This document shows, one piece after another, positions 16,961-25,706 of a DNA stretch of 64,000 bases. The stretch covers positions 1,866,001 to 1,930,000 of the forward strand of contig NZ_CP062006.1 in the NCBI RefSeq assembly GCF_017487345.1, written 5' to 3'. Each line of letters starts with the position of its first letter. Within the stretch, counting starts at the first letter, position 1. The position numbers were made by a program, and so were the translations under genes. The notes under the pieces are model-generated. The model was not told where the DNA came from, made no database searches, and was given only the letters and a program-made list of their open reading frames with translations. This DNA is from Brevundimonas pondensis (GTDB lineage: Bacteria > Pseudomonadota > Alphaproteobacteria > Caulobacterales > Caulobacteraceae).

Positions 16961-17385
16961 TCGCCCTCGACCGCCTGTACCGCCGCCTGACCGCCGCCAT
17001 TCCCGAATGGCCCCTGGCCCTGTTGATGCGCCTGTGCGTCGCCGCGCCCTTTTTCCTGTCCGGGCGCACCAAGGTCGAGGGGTTGCTGACCCTGACGCCG
17101 TCGACCGAATACCTGTTCGCCGAAGAGTACCGCGTCCCGCTGCTGCCGCCGGAAACGGCGGCCTATCTCGCGACCTATGCCGAACACCTGCTGCCGGCGC
17201 TTTTGGTTCTTGGTTTGCTGACACGCCCGGCGGCGGTCGGCCTGTTGCTGATGACCCTGGTGATCCAGATCTTCGTCGTGCCGACCGGCTGGCCGACGCA
17301 TCTGCTATGGGCCGGCCCGCTGGTCTATCTGATCGCCCGCGGCCCCGGCGCCTTCAGCCTCGACCGAGCCCTGCGCCTCGATTGA
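16957..17385 (+). CDS. DoxX family membrane protein of the bufferin operon
   Basis: 142 aa with four membrane helices and the DoxX pattern LLMRLCVAAPFFLSGRTKVE, HLLPALLVLGLLTRPAAVGL and FVVPTGWPTHLLWAG. It starts within the stop codon of the DUF2063 gene. The same gene order (DUF2282-DUF692-DUF2063-DoxX) occurs in Caulobacter, where it belongs to the SigF regulon. Its precise role in bufferin maturation or export is not established; a redox function at the membrane is a reasonable inference. Confidence 0.88.
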   Translation: MIALDRLYRRLTAAIPEWPLALLMRLCVAAPFFLSGRTKVEGLLTLTPSTEYLFAEEYRVPLLPPETAAYLATYAEHLLPALLVLGLLTRPAAVGLLLMTLVIQIFVVPTGWPTHLLWAGPLVYLIARGPGAFSLDRALRLD

Positions 17386-17532
17386 ACCGTTCGTCAAAAA
17401 GACCGGAACACGCCTGCCGGCGACCGCGTGGCTCGTTGAATGGATGCTGGCGCCCCGAGCTCAATGAGACGAAAACCACTCCCCATGCAGAGAGACGAAT
17501 AGATTCAATTATCTGATTTTATTAATGAAAAA

Positions 17533-17577
17533 TGGTAGGCGGCGACGGGTTCGAACCGCCGACCCTCTCGGTGTAAA
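17533..17577 (-). repeat. tRNA 3'-end fragment, probable attachment site
   Basis: Read on the minus strand, this 45-base piece contains TTTACAC (an anticodon-loop-like segment), a variable region, the T arm GGCGGTTCGAACCCGTC and an acceptor end finishing CCTACCA. The 5' half of a tRNA is absent, so it is not a functional tRNA. It lies 186 bases before an integrase gene, the classic position of an att site; the loop would correspond to a valine anticodon TAC. Confidence 0.6.
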
Positions 17578-17763
17578 TCGCCCCGAATGCCATTTCAGGG
17601 TGTTTCATCGCATTACAAGATGGCCATAAGCATATGAATATATAGAAGTTGGTATTTGCACGCCTGTGCACGGGTTTGCAGCGAATCTTGCACCAACTGC
17701 CCCCCTATTGCCCCCCCTTGATGGTAGGCTGGCGGCGTCTGATTTGCTCAGGACGCTGCTGCG

Positions 17764-19299
17764 ATGCCGACCCAGGTCATCATCACGACTGATCGCCAGA
17801 TCGCCGGCCTAAAGCCGCTCGAGCGTCGATTCGAGCGCCGGATTTCTGGCGTGCGAGGTCTCAGCGTCAGAGTATGGCCGTCGGGCCTGAGGCAGTTCGA
17901 GGTGCGATTCGCAATCAAAGACGGACCTCGACGGCGTGTAATCCTCGGCGATTATCCGGAGGTGTCACTCGCCGACGCCCGGCAAAAGGCGACGGAACTC
18001 AGGCTGGAACTTCTCAGGGGCGTCGACCCCGTGGCGGCGCGCGCCGCCGCCCAACTGCCCGCTCCGCCGCAAGACACTTTGGACGAAGTCGCGCAGACCT
18101 ACTGGGCTGCAGCGGAGTTGGGTCTGCATGGCGGCCGCCGAAGACCTAAACGCCCTCGAACGATCGCCAACGAGCGCCACCTTTGGAAGCGTCATATCTC
18201 GTCTTCCCTCGGCACGACGGCGCCACGCGATTTGAAGCGCGCGGAGGTCAAGACCTTCATGCGTTCGCTCGTGACCGAGCGGCGCCTCTCCGCCGCCAGC
18301 GTGGCTTCGATTGGCGGGCTTCTTCACAGCGTCATGGCCTTCTGTGTTCAGGAAGAGATGATCGACGCCAACCCGGTGGTCGGGCTCGCTCGACCTTTGG
18401 CCCTGGTTTCCCGCGACCGGATGCTGGACGACGCCGGACTGAGGCTGGTCTGGGATATTGCGCGGGAGGGGGTACAGCCGCGGCCGCCGGGCTACCTCAA
18501 CATCGGCCTTGCAGCACGGCCGGAGCCCGTGATGGCGCTCGCCATCCAGTTGCTCATGCTCACCCTGACGCGCCGCAATGAAGTCGCGGGTGCGCGCAAG
18601 TCAGAGTTCGACCTGGACGCCGCGCTCTGGGTGATCCCGGCCAACCGAGCCAAGGCCAATCATCAGCACGTCGTCCCCTTGAGCCCTCAGGCTCTGTCCG
18701 TGCTTGCGGCGGCGTTTGCGCTCGATCCCGACAGCCCCTTCGTTTTCCCCTCCCCGCGCGTCGCCGATCAATGCATTGACGAGCAGGCGATCACGCGAAC
18801 CTTTTCCCGCATCTTCGAGCGTAGAAAACTACCGCTCCGATCGCCTCACGATGTCCGGCGAACGGGTGCGACCACCTTGACGGGGCGCTACGGCGTCACC
18901 CGTTTCATCGTCGGGCTCGTTCTCGGCCATACGCCAAAAGACGGCGCCGCAGTCACGGCCGTCTACGACCGTCACACCTATATACCGGAGAAGCGCTGCG
19001 CTCTCGTCAAATGGTCGGAGCACCTTACCGGAACGCGATCCGATGCAGCTTCTGCTTTGGTTGCCGACGAGGCCGTTGCTCCCAGGCGAACCGAGGACCT
19101 GGCGGCGGCCAAGGTCCGTGCACTCGCGCTCTGCACTGACGGCCGGGCGCAGCAGGCGGTGCTGACGATGTGCATGGCGGCTAGTCGGGAGGGCTCGGTA
19201 TCACAGACCCACCTCGATTTACTGTCAGCCGTCGGCCTGGACCTCGCCAGCCGCAATGACTGGTCGGATCTGGAGGCGTGGATCAACGGCTTTGGCTGA
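17764..19299 (+). CDS. Tyrosine-type site-specific integrase
   Basis: 511 aa phage/island integrase. The N-terminal segment (about residues 10-95; VRVWPSGLRQFEVRF, ILGDYPEVSLADARQKA) is the DUF4102-like arm-binding domain common in P4-type integrases; a SAM-like core-binding domain follows. The catalytic domain shows Arg270/271 (LTLTRRNEVAGA), His362-x-x-Arg365 (SPHDVRRTG), His389 (LGHTP) and the nucleophile Tyr401 (AVYDRHTY). All active-site residues are present, so it should be functional. It has about 100 extra residues at the C-terminus of unknown role. No other island genes follow directly. Confidence 0.93.
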   Translation: MPTQVIITTDRQIAGLKPLERRFERRISGVRGLSVRVWPSGLRQFEVRFAIKDGPRRRVILGDYPEVSLADARQKATELRLELLRGVDPVAARAAAQLPAPPQDTLDEVAQTYWAAAELGLHGGRRRPKRPRTIANERHLWKRHISSSLGTTAPRDLKRAEVKTFMRSLVTERRLSAASVASIGGLLHSVMAFCVQEEMIDANPVVGLARPLALVSRDRMLDDAGLRLVWDIAREGVQPRPPGYLNIGLAARPEPVMALAIQLLMLTLTRRNEVAGARKSEFDLDAALWVIPANRAKANHQHVVPLSPQALSVLAAAFALDPDSPFVFPSPRVADQCIDEQAITRTFSRIFERRKLPLRSPHDVRRTGATTLTGRYGVTRFIVGLVLGHTPKDGAAVTAVYDRHTYIPEKRCALVKWSEHLTGTRSDAASALVADEAVAPRRTEDLAAAKVRALALCTDGRAQQAVLTMCMAASREGSVSQTHLDLLSAVGLDLASRNDWSDLEAWINGFG

Positions 19300-19527
19300 A
19301 GGGTGAAATCGAAACCTGGGGACGTTCGGCCAGACCCCGATCAGGCGCCCATCGGCTGATCTGTGACGCGTGGTTTCTGGGGCACGCTCGCCATTGCCGT
19401 CACAGCAGGCAGTGGCCGCCTTTTCGACGTCGCCGCCTGAGTCAAAGGCATCCCGCAACTGTCCGCAGCGGCCAGCCTCCTTCCAGGAGCGCGGGCTCAC
19501 CCGGGCTGCTCCAGATGAGCCACACGA

Positions 19528-20328
19528 TCAGTCGCTGTCCGCTTCGCTTTCAGGAGCCCGCCGCCCGCCGCTCAGACCGGGTTCGTACAGGCCCGTGGCG
19601 ATGCCGGCGAGGATCCCTTCGACCCGTACGCGCGGACCGAACCGCCGACAGGGATCCAGGTCAGGTCTCGGGCGCAACGCACGGTCACTGGGCGCAAGGG
19701 CGTCGCCTACCATGTCACCCAGAGGCTCCGCCAGTTGATGAGCATCGCCGATGCGCGACAGCGACGGCTTGTCGGTGCCCACCACCATGGCGTCGCGCCG
19801 CCAGACAATGGCGGCGGCCTGGCGACCGTCCGGCGCCAGCAGCTCGGCCTCCGCGCCGAGGCCGCCCGTGCCGCCGGGCGCCCTCACCTTGATCGGACCG
19901 GGGATGAAGAAGTTGGCGACGGCAGCCGCCGCCGAGCCGGCCTGATGCGTCGGCCGGATATAGGTGACGCCGACGCGCACCGTTCCGGCCTGGGGATCGG
20001 GTTGTTCCAAAATCTCGAACCGCTCGCTCAATTCGTAGCAGAGCTGCCGATCCACCTCGTTCATCACCGCGCGCCGGTCGTCATCAGAAAGCACCGGGTC
20101 CTTGACGCCGAACACCTCGGCGGGCGCCACCCATAGCCGGGTGATGCTGGAAGCCAAGGCCTCGTCCCGCCGCTGCGAGACCGAGGCGCGCACCACGTCC
20201 GTTCTGGGCGCCAGGCCTTCATAGGTCGTCAGAAAGCCAGTGTGCGACGGCGCGGCGCCGCTGGCGCAGGCCCCCGTAGCCATGGCCAGAACCGCCGCCC
20301 CCATCCCGCGAAACCCCTTGCCGGCCAT
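19528..20328 (-). CDS. DUF3313-type lipoprotein
   Basis: Predicted secreted lipoprotein of 266 aa. The N-terminus MAGKGFRGMGAAVLAMATGA is followed by Cys, giving a signal sequence with lipobox-like ATGAC. The body has the DUF3313 pattern (GFLTTYEGL, RLWVAPAEVF, YIRPTHQAGSAAAAVANFFI). The start at 20328 fits the signal peptide; an in-frame start at 20421 would put 31 residues before it. It is the last gene of the minus-strand group that starts beside rpoE and may belong to that regulon, though it is separated by 52 bases from the lipocalin gene. Confidence 0.8.
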   Translation of the reverse strand: MAGKGFRGMGAAVLAMATGACASGAAPSHTGFLTTYEGLAPRTDVVRASVSQRRDEALASSITRLWVAPAEVFGVKDPVLSDDDRRAVMNEVDRQLCYELSERFEILEQPDPQAGTVRVGVTYIRPTHQAGSAAAAVANFFIPGPIKVRAPGGTGGLGAEAELLAPDGRQAAAIVWRRDAMVVGTDKPSLSRIGDAHQLAEPLGDMVGDALAPSDRALRPRPDLDPCRRFGPRVRVEGILAGIATGLYEPGLSGGRRAPESEADSD

Positions 20329-20380
20329 CCTCGTCTCTCCCTCTTCTGCGGGGAAATACGCACGGATCGAGTGATCAGAT

Positions 20381-20944
20381 TTACGGCAGATGCCGGGTCT
20401 CGCGCACCAGGGCGAGATCATAGCCGATCGCGGCCGTGCGGGTCATGATGGTCGCCTTGACCGCATCCGAGGGGTTCGCCGCCCGGCTCATCAGCCACAG
20501 ATACCGGCCGGACGGCTCGCCGACGATGGACCAGGAATAGTCGTCGGCATGATCCAGAACCCAGTAGTCGCCGACGTAGAAGGGCCCGAAGAAGGAGACC
20601 TTCAGCTTGGCGTCGCCGCTGTCGGCGACCACCCTGGCCCTGCCCCCGGCCGTTTTCACCGGACCGTCGACGCCGCCCTGCCGGCAAGTGTTCAACACCC
20701 CGACGAGGCCGTCTTCCCGGAGCGCATACTCGGCCGTGACCGCTTCGCACCCCCGTTCGAAGCCGTTCTCGTAGCGGCCGATCTCGTACCAGAGCCCGGC
20801 GTAACGGCTAAGGTCGACCGCCTTGGCGGGCTGGGGAACGGCTGAGTTGCCCACAGGGCCACGCTGCAGGGTGGCGCAAGCCGACAAAGTCACGACAGAA
20901 GCCGTCGCGACGACGAGGAGAATGGACGCGCGTTTCAAAGCCAT
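20381..20944 (-). CDS. blc: Lipocalin family lipoprotein (Blc-like)
   Basis: 187 aa outer-membrane lipocalin. A lipobox LSAC is visible near residue 23, then the lipocalin signature DLSRYAGLWYEIGRYENGFE, a Cys pair (GCEAVTAEY and LNTCRQGG), FFGPFYVGDYWVLD and YLWLMSRA. Bacterial lipocalins of this type bind lysophospholipids or fatty acids and respond to membrane stress. Chosen start 20944 (MALKRASILLVV) because it gives a proper signal peptide. It sits 20 bases after the Cfa-type methyltransferase, in agreement with a shared role in lipid maintenance. Confidence 0.9.
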   Translation of the reverse strand: MALKRASILLVVATASVVTLSACATLQRGPVGNSAVPQPAKAVDLSRYAGLWYEIGRYENGFERGCEAVTAEYALREDGLVGVLNTCRQGGVDGPVKTAGGRARVVADSGDAKLKVSFFGPFYVGDYWVLDHADDYSWSIVGEPSGRYLWLMSRAANPSDAVKATIMTRTAAIGYDLALVRETRHLP

Positions 20945-20964
20945 CGGGATTCCACGATTGAGGA

Positions 20965-22188
20965 TCAGGCGCGCAGCAGGGCCATCTGGATCACATCGGT
21001 ACGACCCGATCGGAAGCCAGCCTCGCAATAGGCGAGGTAGAAGCGCCAGAGGCGACGGAAGCGGTCATCGAAGCTCGCCTCCGTCCTGACGATCTCGCCC
21101 CAGGCGCTTTCGAAGCGTCGGGCCCATTCGGCGAGGGTCTCGGCGTAGTCGCCGCCGAAACGCACGATCCCCGCCTCGACCAGGCCCGCGCCGGAGATGT
21201 CAGGCGCCATCCGCGCTTCGGACGGCAGGCAGCCTCCGGGGAAAACATACTTCTGGATGAAGTCGGTGCGCGCGTCGTACTCGTCGAACAGTTCGTCCTG
21301 AATGGTGATGATTTGCAGGCCCGCGCGTCCGCCGGGCGTCAGCACCTCATGGACCTTCTGAAAATAGGTCGGCCAGTACTCGCGCCCCACCGCCTCGAAC
21401 ATCTCGATCGAGGCGACGCGATCGAACCGGCCCTCCACATCGCGATAGTCGATAAGGCGGATGTCGGCACGCTCAGCCAGCCCCGCCTCGAACAGGCGAC
21501 GGCGCGCATAGTCATGCTGTTCCCGCGAGATGGTGACGCCGGTGACGACCGCCCCGACCTCGCGCGCCGCGAACTCGGCGAAACCGCCCCAGCCGCAGCC
21601 GATTTCAAGCACGCTATGCCCCGGCTGCAGGTCCATCATCCGCGCCAAAGAGGCGTATTTGGCGCGCTGTGCGTCCTGTAGCGACTGCCCCGACCCTTCA
21701 TACCGCGCCGACGAATAGGTCATCGAAGGGTCAAGCCAAGCCCCGTAGAAAGCATTGCCGAGGTCGTAGTGGGCGTGGATGTTCCGGCGCGAGCCGCGTC
21801 GACTGTTCCGGTTCAACCGATGCCCGAGCCAGTTCAGACCATTCATCAGCGGATTGCCGTCAAACAGGCGTCGGATGTGGTCGTAGTTGTTGACCAGGGT
21901 CTCCAGCAGGATCGCCAGATCGGGGGTGTCCCACTCGCCCGCCATGTACCCTTCTGCAAAGCCGATATCCCCGCTTTTCAGCACGCGCGCGGCGAACCGA
22001 GGGTCGCGGATGGTCAGGACCGCGGCGTGGCCGGGGTCACTGCCTGTCAACTGATGGCGAGCGCCGTCGGGCAGGACGAGGGTCAACCGCCCCCAGGTCC
22101 AGTTGGCGGACAGCAGGCGCATAACCAGGGCGAAAACCGGCAACGCCGTCCGCCTGTCGTTGCGTTCGCCATAGAAGGTGGTGGTCAT
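20965..22188 (-). CDS. cfa: Cyclopropane-fatty-acyl-phospholipid synthase family methyltransferase
   Basis: S-adenosylmethionine-dependent enzyme that transfers a methylene or methyl group to unsaturated acyl chains of membrane phospholipids. The SAM site is VLEIGCGWGGFAEFA; conserved family stretches include HYDLGNAFYGAWLDPSMTYS, RIASIEMFEAVG-like VASIEMFEAVGREYW and FIQKYVFPGGCLPS. 407 aa from the ATG at 22188; an upstream TTG at 22239 is possible but unsupported. It is part of the cluster FAD enzyme-DUF1365-Cfa next to rpoE-chrR. In Rhodobacter the comparable genes are RpoE-controlled and linked to furan or modified fatty acid formation. Confidence 0.93.
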   Translation of the reverse strand: MTTTFYGERNDRRTALPVFALVMRLLSANWTWGRLTLVLPDGARHQLTGSDPGHAAVLTIRDPRFAARVLKSGDIGFAEGYMAGEWDTPDLAILLETLVNNYDHIRRLFDGNPLMNGLNWLGHRLNRNSRRGSRRNIHAHYDLGNAFYGAWLDPSMTYSSARYEGSGQSLQDAQRAKYASLARMMDLQPGHSVLEIGCGWGGFAEFAAREVGAVVTGVTISREQHDYARRRLFEAGLAERADIRLIDYRDVEGRFDRVASIEMFEAVGREYWPTYFQKVHEVLTPGGRAGLQIITIQDELFDEYDARTDFIQKYVFPGGCLPSEARMAPDISGAGLVEAGIVRFGGDYAETLAEWARRFESAWGEIVRTEASFDDRFRRLWRFYLAYCEAGFRSGRTDVIQMALLRA

Positions 22189-22242
22189 GAGATCAGACGA
22201 CTCTTGCGCGGAGGACGGTGCCCCCCCGGGGATTTCCAAAGA

Positions 22243-23046
22243 TCAACGCGCAAGACGGCTCTCACGCGCCCGCCGCTGGATCGTGACAGACTCCCGGGCC
22301 GGAGGCGGCTGTCGGGTCAGGCGCACGCCCTTGAGCCACAGCTTCAGCGCCTCCCAATGAATGGCGACCATGACCTTGAGCGTCATCAGGGGCAGGGCCA
22401 GCGCCGCCGCCCACAACTGTCTGTCCTGCAGTGGTCGCCGTTCGCCGGACATGGCGGCGGTGATCAGGACACCCTCGGCATCCAGACCGTCAATCGTCAG
22501 ATCCAGACGCTGACCCGGCGCGTGGCCGCGAAACACATAGTCCATCTCCATGCCCATGAATGGCGAGACATAGAGGGCCTTGGCCGCGCCCTGACGGATC
22601 AGACCCGCCGCCTGATCCTCGCTCGGCACCGGGATGACGTAGGCGTGGCGCACGCCAAAGGTGCTGGTCACCTCATAGACCATGGCCGCCAGCCGGCCAT
22701 CGGCCTGATGGCAGTAGTAGAGGCTGATCGGGTTGAAGACGTAGCCCAGCACGCGCGGCATGGTCAGCAGACGGATCGGCCCGCCGCCGATGTCGATCCC
22801 GGCGCGCATGAGGAAATCTTCGATCTGAGGGCGTAGCGCCGTTCCCGACCCGTCGCCGTGATCACGATCATGAAAGGACAGCAGGTTGAACCGATTGCGC
22901 GAGAACAGGCGAAGGCGTCGGTCCAGCCCGTCGATTTCGGCCAGATCGAGCAGCAGCCAGAAGACGCGATAGTTCAACTGATGCGCCCGGGGCCGCAGCC
23001 GTCTGTGCATGACGCCGCCGCGATAGAGGGCTGAGACCTGGGTCAC
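22243..23046 (-). CDS. DUF1365 domain protein
   Basis: 267 aa protein of the DUF1365 family, almost always found beside an FAD-dependent oxidoreductase and a Cfa-type enzyme. Visible motifs: RVFWLLLDLAEIDGLDRRLR, RLLTMPRVLGYVFNPISLYY, YEVTSTFGVRHAYVIPV and LYVSPFMGMEMDYVF. The start is a GTG at 23046 that overlaps the stop of the FAD enzyme (GTGA); upstream starts would lie inside that gene. The reaction is not known; a role in the same fatty-acid modification pathway is inferred from context. Confidence 0.9.
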   Translation of the reverse strand: MTQVSALYRGGVMHRRLRPRAHQLNYRVFWLLLDLAEIDGLDRRLRLFSRNRFNLLSFHDRDHGDGSGTALRPQIEDFLMRAGIDIGGGPIRLLTMPRVLGYVFNPISLYYCHQADGRLAAMVYEVTSTFGVRHAYVIPVPSEDQAAGLIRQGAAKALYVSPFMGMEMDYVFRGHAPGQRLDLTIDGLDAEGVLITAAMSGERRPLQDRQLWAAALALPLMTLKVMVAIHWEALKLWLKGVRLTRQPPPARESVTIQRRARESRLAR

Positions 23047-24368
23047 GCGGCCTGCTCCACGACCTTCGATGCGGCGGGCGACAGATGAATGCGGCCGCTC
23101 TCGTTCTGAACCGACCACGGCCTCCGCACGCCGCCCAGTTGCTCGGCCACGGCCAGACCCGATTGCAGGCCGTCCTCATGAAAGCCCGCGCCGAAGTGGG
23201 CGCCGCAGAACCAGACGCCGCCCTGCCCTTGCAGACTCCACAGCTGCTTCTGCGCCTGGATGGCGGCGGGGGTGAAGATGGGGTGCTCGTAAAGTTCGCT
23301 GCGCAGCAGGGTGTCCGGCCTGGGCGGACGCGGCGGGTTCAGGGTGACGAACAGGTCCTGACCCGGCAGCCCCTGAAGCTTGTTCATCCAGTAGGTCACG
23401 CACAGCCCCTCTTCGGCCCCGATATAGTTCCAACTCGCCCAGGCACGGCGACGTTTCGGCATCAGGCCCGCGTCGGTGTGCAGGACCGTCAGATTGCGGC
23501 TGTAGCGGAAGGCGCCCAGCACCTCCTTTTCCCGCGCGGTCGGCTCGGCCAGCATGGCCAGGGCCTGATCGGCATGGGCGCCGATGACGACATGATCGAA
23601 CCGCTCGACGCCGCCTTGATCGTCATGAACCATGACGCCCTGATCCGTGCGCCGCACCCCTGTCACCCCGCGGTTCAACCGCACGTCGTCGATTTCATGC
23701 GCCAGGCGCTCGACATAGACCCGGCTGCCGCCCACGACGGTGCGCCACAACGGGCGCCCCACCAGCTTCAACAGACCGTGGTTGCCGCAGAAGCGAATGA
23801 AGGCCTCGGCGGGGTAGTCCATCAGCGTATGCGCCGGCGAGGACCAGATCGCCGCCGCCATCGGCAGTAGGTGGTCATCGCGGAAGGCCTCGCTGAAACC
23901 CTCACGCTTCAGATAGTCGCCCAGCGTCAGGTTGGGATTCGTCAGACCGCTCAGGTCGATCGGGGCCTCGCGATAAAATCGCAAGATTTCGCCCAGCATG
24001 GACCAGAACCGCGGACGCAGGACGTTGCGGCGCTGGGCGAACAGACCCGGAGCGGCGTACTCAAACCGCCCGCCGTCCAGCGACACCGCAAAGGACATGT
24101 CGGTCGCGCGCGTCTCGACCCCCAGATGCGCGAACAGGGCGATCAGGTTGGGATAGGTGGCGTCGTTGAAGCAGATGAAGCCGGTGTCGACCGGCACAGC
24201 CCCCGTCGCCACGCCCGCCGTCACCGTGTTGGAATGACCGCCCAGACGGTCGGCCTTCTCATAGATCGTCACCCGATGGCGCTGTGACAGCAGCCAGGCC
24301 GAGGACAGGGCGGCCACGCCAGAGCCGATCACGGCGATCTTCAAACGGTCGGCGGCAGGATAGGACAT
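23043..24368 (-). CDS. FAD-dependent oxidoreductase (amine oxidase / desaturase-like)
   Basis: Flavoprotein with the dinucleotide-binding motif IAVIGSGVAALSSAWLL at residues 10-26 and the second FAD segment EKADRLGGHSNTVTAG. The C-terminal region has the final flavin contact WFCGAHFGAGFHEDGLQSGL. 441 aa from the ATG at 24368 (MSYPAADR), chosen because the Rossmann motif then starts about 10 residues in; longer frames upstream overlap the divergent promoter region. Homologous genes next to RpoE/ChrR in Rhodobacter act in furan fatty acid synthesis, so a fatty-acyl desaturase role is plausible but inferred. Confidence 0.88.
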   Translation of the reverse strand: MSYPAADRLKIAVIGSGVAALSSAWLLSQRHRVTIYEKADRLGGHSNTVTAGVATGAVPVDTGFICFNDATYPNLIALFAHLGVETRATDMSFAVSLDGGRFEYAAPGLFAQRRNVLRPRFWSMLGEILRFYREAPIDLSGLTNPNLTLGDYLKREGFSEAFRDDHLLPMAAAIWSSPAHTLMDYPAEAFIRFCGNHGLLKLVGRPLWRTVVGGSRVYVERLAHEIDDVRLNRGVTGVRRTDQGVMVHDDQGGVERFDHVVIGAHADQALAMLAEPTAREKEVLGAFRYSRNLTVLHTDAGLMPKRRRAWASWNYIGAEEGLCVTYWMNKLQGLPGQDLFVTLNPPRPPRPDTLLRSELYEHPIFTPAAIQAQKQLWSLQGQGGVWFCGAHFGAGFHEDGLQSGLAVAEQLGGVRRPWSVQNESGRIHLSPAASKVVEQAA

Positions 24369-24406
24369 GAACGGATTACGCACCGGCGCCGCGATCGGAT
24401 TGCGAA

Positions 24407-24435
24407 TGATCCAGACATTTCCACGAAGCGTATTA
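24407..24435 (+). promoter_or_regulatory. RpoE (ECF11)-type promoter of rpoE-chrR
   Basis: TGATCC (24407-24412), a 16-base spacer and CGTATTA (24429-24435) match the promoter pattern recalled for ChrR-controlled RpoE factors. Transcription would start near 24442, ahead of the sigma factor gene. Confidence 0.7.
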
Positions 24436-24492
24436 GGCTTCATGCATGCCGAGGCTTCGTCACTCACATCCCCTGCGCGGCGGGCGTCCGGC

Positions 24493-25071
24493 ATGAGCCT
24501 GGACGCGCTCTCGCCCGATCCATTCGTGCATGATCGGCTGATCGAGGCCGTGGCGCTGAGACGCGACCGCGAGGCCTTCGCCCAGTTGTTCAGCTATTTC
24601 GCCCCCCGCCTGAAGGCCTGGCTGATCAAGTCAGGCGCCACGCCCGGCGCGGCCGAAGACTTCGCCCAGGACGCCATGCTGACGGTCTGGCGCAAGGCCG
24701 ACCTGTTCGATGCGCGTAAGGCGCGGGCCGCCACCTGGATCTTCACCATCGCCCGCAACCGCCGCCTCGACATGCTGCGCCGCGACGCCCGCCCCCTGCC
24801 CGTCCCCGAAATCGAACTGACGGAACAGACGGTCGAACGGCCCGACGACCTTCTGGTGCTGTCCGAAGACGCCGAGCGGGTTCGCGGCGCCTTGGCGCGG
24901 CTAAAGCCCGATCAGGTCGAGGTGCTGCGCCTCGCCTTCTTCATGGACAGCCCCCATTCCGAAATCGCCCGCCAACTCGACCTGCCGCTGGGCACCGTCA
25001 AATCCCGTATCCGCAACGCCATGATCAAACTGCGCCTGATCCTCGAACCGTCCGAGGAGGCCGCCCGATGA
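24493..25071 (+). CDS. rpoE: ECF sigma factor of the RpoE/ChrR type
   Basis: 192 aa sigma factor. Region 2: REAFAQLFSYFAPRLKAWL, AEDFAQDAMLTVWRKADLFD and TWIFTIARNRRLDMLRRD; region 4: LARLKPDQVEVLRLAFFMDS and LDLPLGTVKSRIRNAMIKL. It is followed by its anti-sigma gene with an ATGA overlap. In related bacteria this pair answers singlet oxygen and organic hydroperoxides. I use the ATG at 24493; an upstream ATG at 24442 would be almost at the predicted transcript start. Target genes here are probably the divergent lipid-modifying operon and the downstream DUF1295 gene. Confidence 0.92.
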   Translation: MSLDALSPDPFVHDRLIEAVALRRDREAFAQLFSYFAPRLKAWLIKSGATPGAAEDFAQDAMLTVWRKADLFDARKARAATWIFTIARNRRLDMLRRDARPLPVPEIELTEQTVERPDDLLVLSEDAERVRGALARLKPDQVEVLRLAFFMDSPHSEIARQLDLPLGTVKSRIRNAMIKLRLILEPSEEAAR

Positions 25072-25706
25072 AGGCTCTTCGCAACCCCTCCGAGGAACGC
25101 GTCCTCGCCTATGCCGCGGGGAACCTCAGCCCGCCCGAGGCCGTGGTGGTCGCCGCGCATCTGGCCCTGCGCCCCGCCAACGACGCCTGGGTGCGCCAGC
25201 TACAGGCCGTGGGCGGCGAGTTCCTGAGCGATGCGGCGCCCACCCCCATGGCAGACGACGCCCTGGCGCGGGCCATGGCGCGGATCGACACCGACGCGGG
25301 CGAGGTAAAGGCCCCGGCGCCGCTCAACGACATGCCCGAACTACCCGAACCCTTGCGCCGCTACGCCCTGGGTCGGTGGCGCTGGATCGGGCCGGGCATG
25401 CGGGTGCGGGACGTCCACGCTCCGCGCGACGGCGACTGCCGGGTCATCCTGCTGGAGATCGGTCCGGGGCGCGAGACGCCTCGCCACACCCACGGCGGGG
25501 TCGAACTGACCTGCGTCCTGTCCGGCGCCTACGCAACCGAGACCGAGCGGTTCGACGTCGGCGATCTGGAAGAGGCCGACCCCGAGGTGCTGCACCAGCC
25601 GCGCGTGGTGTCGGACGGCCCTTGCCTCTGCGTCGTCGCTCTGGACGGCCAGATTCAGCTCGAAGGATGGCTGGGCCGACTGATGCAGCCCTTCGTGCGG
25701 CTATGA
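25068..25706 (+). CDS. chrR: ChrR family anti-sigma factor lacking N-terminal zinc ligands
   Basis: Two-domain anti-sigma factor: an N-terminal sigma-binding part (residues 1-80) and a C-terminal cupin (100-195). In Rhodobacter ChrR the first domain holds zinc through His6, His31, Cys35 and Cys38. Here the alignment is gap-free (HLALRPAND) and only His31 remains; the positions read Asn6, Arg35 and Asn38. The cupin ligands are kept: His140, His142 (RHTHGG), Glu146 and His176 (EVLHQP). So the stress-sensing cupin is normal but structural zinc binding cannot occur as described. Overlaps rpoE and the DUF1295 gene by 4 bases each. Confidence 0.9.
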   Translation: MKALRNPSEERVLAYAAGNLSPPEAVVVAAHLALRPANDAWVRQLQAVGGEFLSDAAPTPMADDALARAMARIDTDAGEVKAPAPLNDMPELPEPLRRYALGRWRWIGPGMRVRDVHAPRDGDCRVILLEIGPGRETPRHTHGGVELTCVLSGAYATETERFDVGDLEEADPEVLHQPRVVSDGPCLCVVALDGQIQLEGWLGRLMQPFVRL

